A stretch of DNA of 64,000 bases, from NCBI GenBank assembly GCA_031398745.1, contig JANNNX010000050.1, positions 1 through 64,000 of the forward strand. The letters run 5' to 3'. Below the pieces are notes generated by a model. That model did not search any database and had not been told where the DNA came from. It saw nothing but the letters and a program-made list of their open reading frames with translations. The DNA comes from JANNNX01 sp031398745 (GTDB taxonomy: Bacteria > Actinomycetota > Acidimicrobiia > Acidimicrobiales > CADCSY01). Position numbers and translations under genes: made by a program. Positions 59,217 through 64,000 of this stretch are shown here, piece by piece. Within the stretch, counting starts at the first letter, position 1; every line of letters begins with the position of its first letter.

Positions 59217-59805
59217 ATCTCGAGAACGGCTGCTCGACGCCACCCTGCGGGTGCTGGCCGAGAAGGGCTACGACGACCTGAACGTGCGGGACGTGGCCGC
59301 CCTAGCCGGCGTCGGGACCAGCTCGATCTACCACTTCTTCGGAGGCAAGGACGGGCTGTGCCGGGCTGCGCTCCACCACTTCGACGACCGCGTCCGTCTC
59401 GAGCAGCACGCCCTGGGCGACGAGGGCGACGACCCCCTCCGGCGGCTCGAGGCACTGGCCGACTGGGTCCAGCGTTCCGGTGACTACGAGTGGCGCCGGT
59501 ACTACGACACGGCCATGGCCCGGGCCGGGGCGCAGCTCGACATCACCCCCAGCGCCGCCCCCGAGGCTCGTTTCGTCTTCCAAGACCAGGTACGGGACAC
59601 GGTCCTGGCGGCCGTCCACCGCGGCGACCTGATCCCGCCCGACGGCTACCACCGCGACGAGCTGGCCACCATGATCGCCGAGGGGATCATGGGCATCGTG
59701 GGCCGCACCATCGTGGGGGATCCGGCGGCCGTCGCGCCGCTCGACCGCACGGTTCCCCTGTTCCTCACCGCCGTCATCACCGCTTTCGGCCGCCCCGGAG
59801 TCTGA
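59200..59805 (+). CDS. TetR/AcrR family regulator
   Basis: The protein of about 200 residues has RERLLDATLRVLAEKGYDD (helix 1) and DVAALAGVGTSSIYHFFGGK (helix-turn-helix), then a ligand domain with YEWRRYYDTAMARAGA. The start is uncertain: GTG 59170 is upstream of the hairpin, while GTG 59200 and TTG 59209 are inside it. None has a ribosome binding site. TTG 59209 has a TAGGGT box at 7 bases. It directly follows the flavoprotein gene and probably represses it through the 57849 palindrome or the local inverted repeat. Confidence 0.84.
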   Translation: MPALSGSRERLLDATLRVLAEKGYDDLNVRDVAALAGVGTSSIYHFFGGKDGLCRAALHHFDDRVRLEQHALGDEGDDPLRRLEALADWVQRSGDYEWRRYYDTAMARAGAQLDITPSAAPEARFVFQDQVRDTVLAAVHRGDLIPPDGYHRDELATMIAEGIMGIVGRTIVGDPAAVAPLDRTVPLFLTAVITAFGRPGV

Positions 59806-59816
59806 GCGGGCGGCAC

Positions 59817-62021
59817 TCAGGACGGCCCGGACCCGGCCGCGACGAGCTTGGCCTCTTCCTGCTCGAGCTCCTCGAGGAGCTTCTCGCCCTCGATGTCGAC
59901 GTGCGGGACGAGGCGATCGAGCCATCCCGGCAGCCACCAGTTGGCCTCGTCGAACATGACCATGGTCGCCGGCACCAGGATGAGGCGGACCACGGTCGCG
60001 TCGAGGAGCACGGCGGCGGCCAACCCGAGACCGACCATCTTGATGGTGGGATCGTCACCCAGCATGAACCCGCCGAAGACGCTGACCATGATGGCGGCCG
60101 CGGCGGTGATGACCCGGGCCGACGAGGCCACGCCCGACACCACGCTCTCGTGCGGGTCGCCGGTGCGGAGGTAGTCCTCCCGGACCCGGGAGAGGATGAA
60201 CACCTCGTAGTCCATCGACAAGCCGAAGAGGATGGCGAACATGATCGTCGGCAGGAAGCTGATGATCGGCTGGGTGGTGTCGATGCCGAGCAACTCGTTG
60301 AACCACCCCCACTGGAACACGGCGACCACCACCCCCAGCGACGAGCCGATCGACAGCAGGATGCCGATGGCGGCCTTGATCGGCACCAGCACCGAGCGGA
60401 AGGCGACCAGCAGCACCAGGAAGGTGAGCCCGATGACCACGGCCATCAGCAGCCACAGCCGGGACGACAGCTGGTCGGTGATGTCGATGTTCACCGCGGT
60501 GGCCCCGGCCACGAAGGTCTCGACCCCCGTCGCCTCCTCGATCGGCGGCAGCACGTCGTCGCGCAGGTGGTGCACCAGCGAGCTGGTCGACTCGTCGGTG
60601 GCCGAGCCCTCGGGGACGATCTGGAGCACCGAGGTGTCGCCGGCCTGGTTGGCCCGAGCACCGGTCGCAGTGACGACGCCCTCGGTGCCCGCCAGCGCCG
60701 CCTGCACGTCCTCCACGGCAGCCGACGCCTCGCCGCCCGAGAGCCCGGTGTGGTCGACCACCACCGACAGCACCGCGTTGGCGCCCTCCCCGTACTCGTC
60801 GGCGACGGTGTCGTAGGCCTGGCGGCGACTGGTGTCGGTGTTGGCCACCCCGGCGTCGGACATGGCCGTGCGCAGGTCGAGCATCGGTGCGGCCAGCACG
60901 CCGATGAGGAGGAGCCCGAGCGCCAGCGACAGCCACGGGCGCCTGGTGACCCAACGGGTCCAGCGAGCGCCGAGCGGTTCGGTGGTCCGGGTCTCCTTCT
61001 CCACGCCGATGCCGAGGACGTTGAGCCGGTTGATGTTGCCGCCGGCGAAGCCCAACAGCGCGGGCAGGAAAGTGACGGCGATGAGCACCGCCACCACCAC
61101 CGAGGCCGCGGTGGCCACGCCCATGAAGGTGATGAAGGGGATGCCGACCACTGAGAGCCCGGCCATGGCGATGACCACCGTGCATCCGGCGAAGACCACG
61201 GCCCCGCCGGCGGTGGCCAACGCCCGACCGATCGATTCGTCGATCTCCATGCCCGTCGCCACCTGAGACCGGTGGCGGCTGACGATGAACAGGGCGTAGT
61301 CGATACCGACGGCCAGTCCCAGCATGAGGGCCAGGGTCTCGGCTACCGATGGCACATCGGTCACCGCGGCCAGCAAGAGCAGCACCGACAGGCTGGTCCC
61401 GACCCCGACCAGCGCGGTGAGCAGCGGCAGGCCCATGGCCAGGATCGAGCCGAAAGCCAGGAGCAGCACCACCACCGCGACGCCCACGCCGATGACCTCG
61501 GTCGTACCGCCGGGCTCGGTCCGAGCCTTGGCCGTGGCCACCTCACCGCCGATCTCCACCCGCAGCCCGTCGACCGACGCCGCCTCAGCGGCTTCGGTCA
61601 GGGCGTCGAAGTCGGCCTCGTGGACCTCGTTGGCTTCAGTCGCGTAGCGAACGTCGAACTGGGTCGCGTCGCCCGACTGAGACTGCGCTCCAGGGCCGAA
61701 GGGGTCCTCGACCGACGTCACCCCAGGCAGGGTCGCCGCCTCGGCGGCCAAAGCCTCGACCGCGCTCCGCTGGGAACCGGCCAGGTCGTCACCCGACACG
61801 ACCATCGTTGCCGCCGACCCGGAGAGCTCCGGGAAGCGCTCCTCCAGCAGGTCGGCCGCGTCCTGGGATTCGGTACCCGGCAGCGAGAAGCTCTCCACCA
61901 CCTCGCCGCCGACGGACCCCATCGACACCAGCAGCGCGACCAGCAGTCCGACCCAGCCCGCCACCACCCGGCGACGGTGCCGCGACGACCAACGACCCAA
62001 CCGGTAGAGCGCCCTCGACAT
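59817..62021 (-). CDS. MMPL family (RND-type) membrane exporter
   Basis: The 734-residue protein has the RND/MMPL layout: one N-terminal helix, an outer domain (about 45-175), a bundle of five helices, a second outer domain (about 385-530), and a final bundle. GLAVGIDYALFIVSRHR and GLSMDYEVFILSR carry the paired Asp-Tyr proton-relay motifs of MmpL transporters. It exports lipids or hydrophobic compounds using the proton gradient. GGAGGAGCC lies before the ATG. A divergent TetR shares the 87-bp promoter gap with a palindrome, so export is probably induced by substrate. Confidence 0.92.
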   Translation of the reverse strand: MSRALYRLGRWSSRHRRRVVAGWVGLLVALLVSMGSVGGEVVESFSLPGTESQDAADLLEERFPELSGSAATMVVSGDDLAGSQRSAVEALAAEAATLPGVTSVEDPFGPGAQSQSGDATQFDVRYATEANEVHEADFDALTEAAEAASVDGLRVEIGGEVATAKARTEPGGTTEVIGVGVAVVVLLLAFGSILAMGLPLLTALVGVGTSLSVLLLLAAVTDVPSVAETLALMLGLAVGIDYALFIVSRHRSQVATGMEIDESIGRALATAGGAVVFAGCTVVIAMAGLSVVGIPFITFMGVATAASVVVAVLIAVTFLPALLGFAGGNINRLNVLGIGVEKETRTTEPLGARWTRWVTRRPWLSLALGLLLIGVLAAPMLDLRTAMSDAGVANTDTSRRQAYDTVADEYGEGANAVLSVVVDHTGLSGGEASAAVEDVQAALAGTEGVVTATGARANQAGDTSVLQIVPEGSATDESTSSLVHHLRDDVLPPIEEATGVETFVAGATAVNIDITDQLSSRLWLLMAVVIGLTFLVLLVAFRSVLVPIKAAIGILLSIGSSLGVVVAVFQWGWFNELLGIDTTQPIISFLPTIMFAILFGLSMDYEVFILSRVREDYLRTGDPHESVVSGVASSARVITAAAAIMVSVFGGFMLGDDPTIKMVGLGLAAAVLLDATVVRLILVPATMVMFDEANWWLPGWLDRLVPHVDIEGEKLLEELEQEEAKLVAAGSGPS

Positions 62022-62061
62022 CGTCGGCTCCTCCCTCTTCGGACTGTTCTCAGCGGCCAAT

Positions 62062-62083
62062 CTGCCGTCATATCTGACAGCAG
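62062..62083. promoter_or_regulatory. Candidate TetR operator between MMPL and tetR genes
   Basis: CTGCCGTCA and TGACAGCAG form an inverted repeat with 8 of 9 pairs and a 4-base centre (TATC). It overlaps the CTGACA that could be the tetR -35 box, as expected for an autorepressed divergent pair. Confidence 0.55.
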
Positions 62084-62101
62084 GAAAGACTACGGTAGGC
62101 T
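62074..62101 (+). promoter_or_regulatory. Promoter for leaderless tetR
   Basis: CTGACA (62074-62079) and TAGGCT (62096-62101) are 16 bp apart. TAGGCT ends 7 bases before the ATG at 62109. No ribosome binding site is seen. Confidence 0.5.
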
Positions 62102-62108
62102 CGGACGG

Positions 62109-62756
62109 ATGGCAACGCGAGCCGACGACACCCCTCACGGCGGGCCCCAGCGCACCGCGGCCAAGGCCGAGACCCGCAAGACCATCGCCGCCGCCGCCGC
62201 CATGCTGGTGGGCGAGCTCGGCTACCGCGAGACGACCATCGAGCTGATCGCCGAGCGCGCCGGGGTGTCGTCCCGCACGTTCTTCCGGCACTTCCCCTCG
62301 AAGGAGACCGCCCTCTTCGCCTTCGAGGAGGCCTGGGCCGAGGTGCTGTCCGACGCCCTCGACGCCACCGATTCCGATGCCCCCATCTTCGAAGCGCTCC
62401 TGGCCGGGATCCGGGCCGTCATGGGCGAGGTCGAGAAGGACCGGGGGCTCCTCCTCGACATGTCTCGCTTGGCCGACAGCGTCGCTCCCGTGCGAGAGCA
62501 CCTGGTCCACGACATCGGCACCCAGCTCAAGGAAGTGGTGACGTCGTGGGCCGAGCGGCGCCTCGGCGCGCCCGCCGTCGTCGATCCCCGCCCCCTGCTG
62601 TTGGCCGGGCTGGCCCAAGCCATCGCCCGCACCACCATCTACCGATGGCTCGCCCACCACGGCTCGCGCCCGGTGCTCGAACTCCTCGACGAGACGGACG
62701 AGGCCCTCCTCGACCTCGTCCGTCTCGCCTCCACACCTTCCCCGGCCCCTCGCTGA
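62109..62756 (+). CDS. TetR/AcrR family regulator of the MMPL exporter
   Basis: The 215-residue protein has TRKTIAAAAAMLVGELGYRE (helix 1) and ELIAERAGVSSRTFFRHFPSKE (helix-turn-helix, FFRHF signature), followed by a helical ligand domain of the MftR-like type. It is divergent from the MMPL gene, with a 22-bp palindrome between them, so it very likely represses the exporter and itself. The ATG at 62109 fits the TAGGCT box 7 bases upstream; the longer open frame to 61272 runs antisense to the exporter. Confidence 0.88.
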   Translation: MATRADDTPHGGPQRTAAKAETRKTIAAAAAMLVGELGYRETTIELIAERAGVSSRTFFRHFPSKETALFAFEEAWAEVLSDALDATDSDAPIFEALLAGIRAVMGEVEKDRGLLLDMSRLADSVAPVREHLVHDIGTQLKEVVTSWAERRLGAPAVVDPRPLLLAGLAQAIARTTIYRWLAHHGSRPVLELLDETDEALLDLVRLASTPSPAPR

Positions 62757-62774
62757 GTCGGCCGGAGCTACTGC

Positions 62775-63890
62775 TCAGAGCAGCGGCATGACCTCCTCGA
62801 CGAACTGGTCCATGGTGAAGCGCTCCTCGGTCCGGGGAGCGTCATAGCCGATGCCCACGTCCATACCGATGAGCAGCTCCTGGAGGCCCAGCGCCTCGTA
62901 GTCCTTGAGACCCTTGGCCACCTCCTCGGGAGTGCCGACGGTCGTGCCCTTGGGCGGCGGGCCGTCGAAGCTGGGGGCGTCGGGGCGAGCGGCGGCCGTG
63001 CCCCCTCCCTGGGGGATGCCGAGGCGCTCGTTCACCGGGTTGCGTCCGATGTACTTCATCTCCAGCGCCAGCTGGCGCTGGACCCACTCCATCATGTGGC
63101 TGCCGGCTCCGCTCATCATCCGGCCCATCGCCTCTTCGCGCGACTCGCCGATGGCGACCTGGGTCTGGCCACTGGTCCAGGCCAAGCAACGCTCCACCAC
63201 GGCGTCGTCGTGGCCGGCGGCCTCGAGCTCGCGGCGGTAGAGGTCCCACCACTCCGACAGCGCCTGGAACGGCTCGATGCCGGGCTGGCGGGGGAAGATG
63301 TGGGCCGCGAAGCCCATCTTGGCCGCGTAGCGAATGCCCCGCTCCGACTCACAGGCCCGCTTGATGACCGGGCCGCCGGGCGTGTAGGCGGCAGGCATGA
63401 TCCGCTCGTAGAGCGTGCCCTCGTAGTGGTCGGTCTTGAACGAGAGGGGCTCGTCGTCGGGGGTGTGGGCCCACGCCTCGAAGACGATGGGCAGCGCCTC
63501 TTCCATGCGGGCGTTCTGCTGCTCGTCGACCGGCTGTCCGAGCCCGAGGGACTCGAACGGGATACCGCCCGAGCCGACCCCGAACACGAAGCGACCCTCG
63601 GTCAGCTGGTCGAGCAGGTTGGCCTGCTCGGCCAATCGGAACGGGTGGTGCAGGGGCACCACCGAGACCAGGAAGCCGAGGTGGATCTGCTTGGTGGCGG
63701 CCGCCAGGTAGGAGGCCAGCATGAAGTTGTTGGAGTAGGCGCTGTAGCCGGTGAAGTGGTGCTCGGCGAGGTAGAAGCAGCCGAAGCCGCCCTCGTCGAG
63801 ACGCTTGGCGGCTCGGATCACCTCCTGGATGATCCGCCCGTCGTGCTCGGCACCGGGCGAGATGGGGGTCTGGAACGTCGAGAACTTCAT
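62775..63890 (-). CDS. LLM-class flavin-dependent oxidoreductase, bacterial luciferase-like
   Basis: The 371-residue protein begins MKFSTFQTPISPG and has FGCFYLAEHHFTGYS (luciferase-like active-site His), FLVSVVPLHHPFRLAEQ, GRFVFGVGSGGIPFESLG and a C-terminal GLQELLIGMDVG. It belongs to the FMN-type luciferase-like monooxygenases (LuxA group) rather than the F420 group. It should oxidise a hydrophobic substrate with FMNH2 and oxygen supplied by a separate reductase. GAGGAGAC lies before the ATG, and a promoter with an internal palindrome lies upstream. Confidence 0.88.
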   Translation of the reverse strand: MKFSTFQTPISPGAEHDGRIIQEVIRAAKRLDEGGFGCFYLAEHHFTGYSAYSNNFMLASYLAAATKQIHLGFLVSVVPLHHPFRLAEQANLLDQLTEGRFVFGVGSGGIPFESLGLGQPVDEQQNARMEEALPIVFEAWAHTPDDEPLSFKTDHYEGTLYERIMPAAYTPGGPVIKRACESERGIRYAAKMGFAAHIFPRQPGIEPFQALSEWWDLYRRELEAAGHDDAVVERCLAWTSGQTQVAIGESREEAMGRMMSGAGSHMMEWVQRQLALEMKYIGRNPVNERLGIPQGGGTAAARPDAPSFDGPPPKGTTVGTPEEVAKGLKDYEALGLQELLIGMDVGIGYDAPRTEERFTMDQFVEEVMPLL

Positions 63891-63922
63891 GGATCGTGTC
63901 TCCTCACGACGGGTGTCGTCGC

Positions 63923-63952
63923 ACCATACCGGAACGCGGTTCCTCCTGTCCC
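63923..63952 (-). promoter_or_regulatory. Promoter with palindromic operator in the spacer
   Basis: On the minus strand GGGACA (63947-63952) and TATGGT (63923-63928) are 18 bp apart. The palindrome GGAAC-N3-GTTCC (63931-63943) fills the spacer, so a bound repressor would block polymerase. It drives the luciferase-like gene starting at 63890. I see nothing else in 63953-64000. Confidence 0.5.
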
Positions 63953-64000
63953 GGGCCCAGGGCGAGGACCCGCTCGGACCGACGCCTACCGTGACCGGGT

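Noticed and set aside
1..64000. Search for CRISPR arrays, tRNA or rRNA genes, prophage or IS transposase genes
   Set aside because: No array of regularly spaced repeats, no cloverleaf in any intergenic gap, and no integrase or transposase motif was seen by eye.

Overview
The window is one continuous, very GC-rich chromosomal segment in which genes cover almost everything. The widest gene-free stretch is 219 bp (17829-18047). I read it as an actinobacterium, most likely of the class Acidimicrobiia. That placement is an inference from three things: the gene order, the F420/luciferase-type oxidoreductases, and the many genes that appear to start at or within a few bases of their transcription start. 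I see no phage, integrase, transposase, CRISPR array, rRNA or tRNA.

1-15312 is a cell-surface polysaccharide region. It holds a sugar-nucleotide epimerase (cut by the left edge), three GT2 glycosyltransferase genes (one with two GT2 domains), three methyltransferases and four large polytopic membrane proteins. Two of the membrane proteins are paralogues that look like GT-C-fold glycosyltransferases. Two methyltransferases carry C-terminal coiled coils. One of these also has a degenerate kinase-like domain, an architecture resembling the O-antigen chain terminator WbdD.

15332-38796 is a conserved actinobacterial housekeeping run, read on the minus strand: glmU, prsA, rplY, pth, mfd, a SurA-like foldase, mazG, eno, divIC/ftsB, DUF501, ppx. 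It is interrupted by cargo: an esterase, a sugar-acid dehydratase with a 2-hydroxyacid dehydrogenase, a two-component system, a TetR with a peptide/nickel-type binding protein and an epimerase, and a plus-strand AbiEi/DUF559 nuclease-like gene. GlmU stops just after its uridylyltransferase domain and lacks the acetyltransferase part.

38831-48847 holds an SGNH lipoprotein, a large membrane protein, a second orphan family-5 binding protein, a thiolase-TetR-Rieske oxygenase operon, a GlcG/HbpS protein, and an ABC-F ATPase behind a small acidic protein. 48879-64000 is catabolic and accessory: a flavin monooxygenase, a short ATP-dependent DNA ligase, DUF427, an epimerase, a VOC protein, a galactokinase, a deleted SDR gene, three luciferase-like oxidoreductases, an acyl-CoA-dehydrogenase-fold flavoprotein, an MMPL exporter, and three TetR regulators, two of them beside palindromes.

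Two non-coding signals stand out. First, a 43-bp inverted repeat occurs three times between genes (16807-16849, 17905-17947, 50089-50131) and is nearly identical in all copies. Two copies flank the AbiEi/DUF559 gene exactly where it breaks the housekeeping order. Second, a TANNNT hexamer sits 6-8 bases before the start codon of ten genes, which points to leaderless transcripts and helps fix several start codons.
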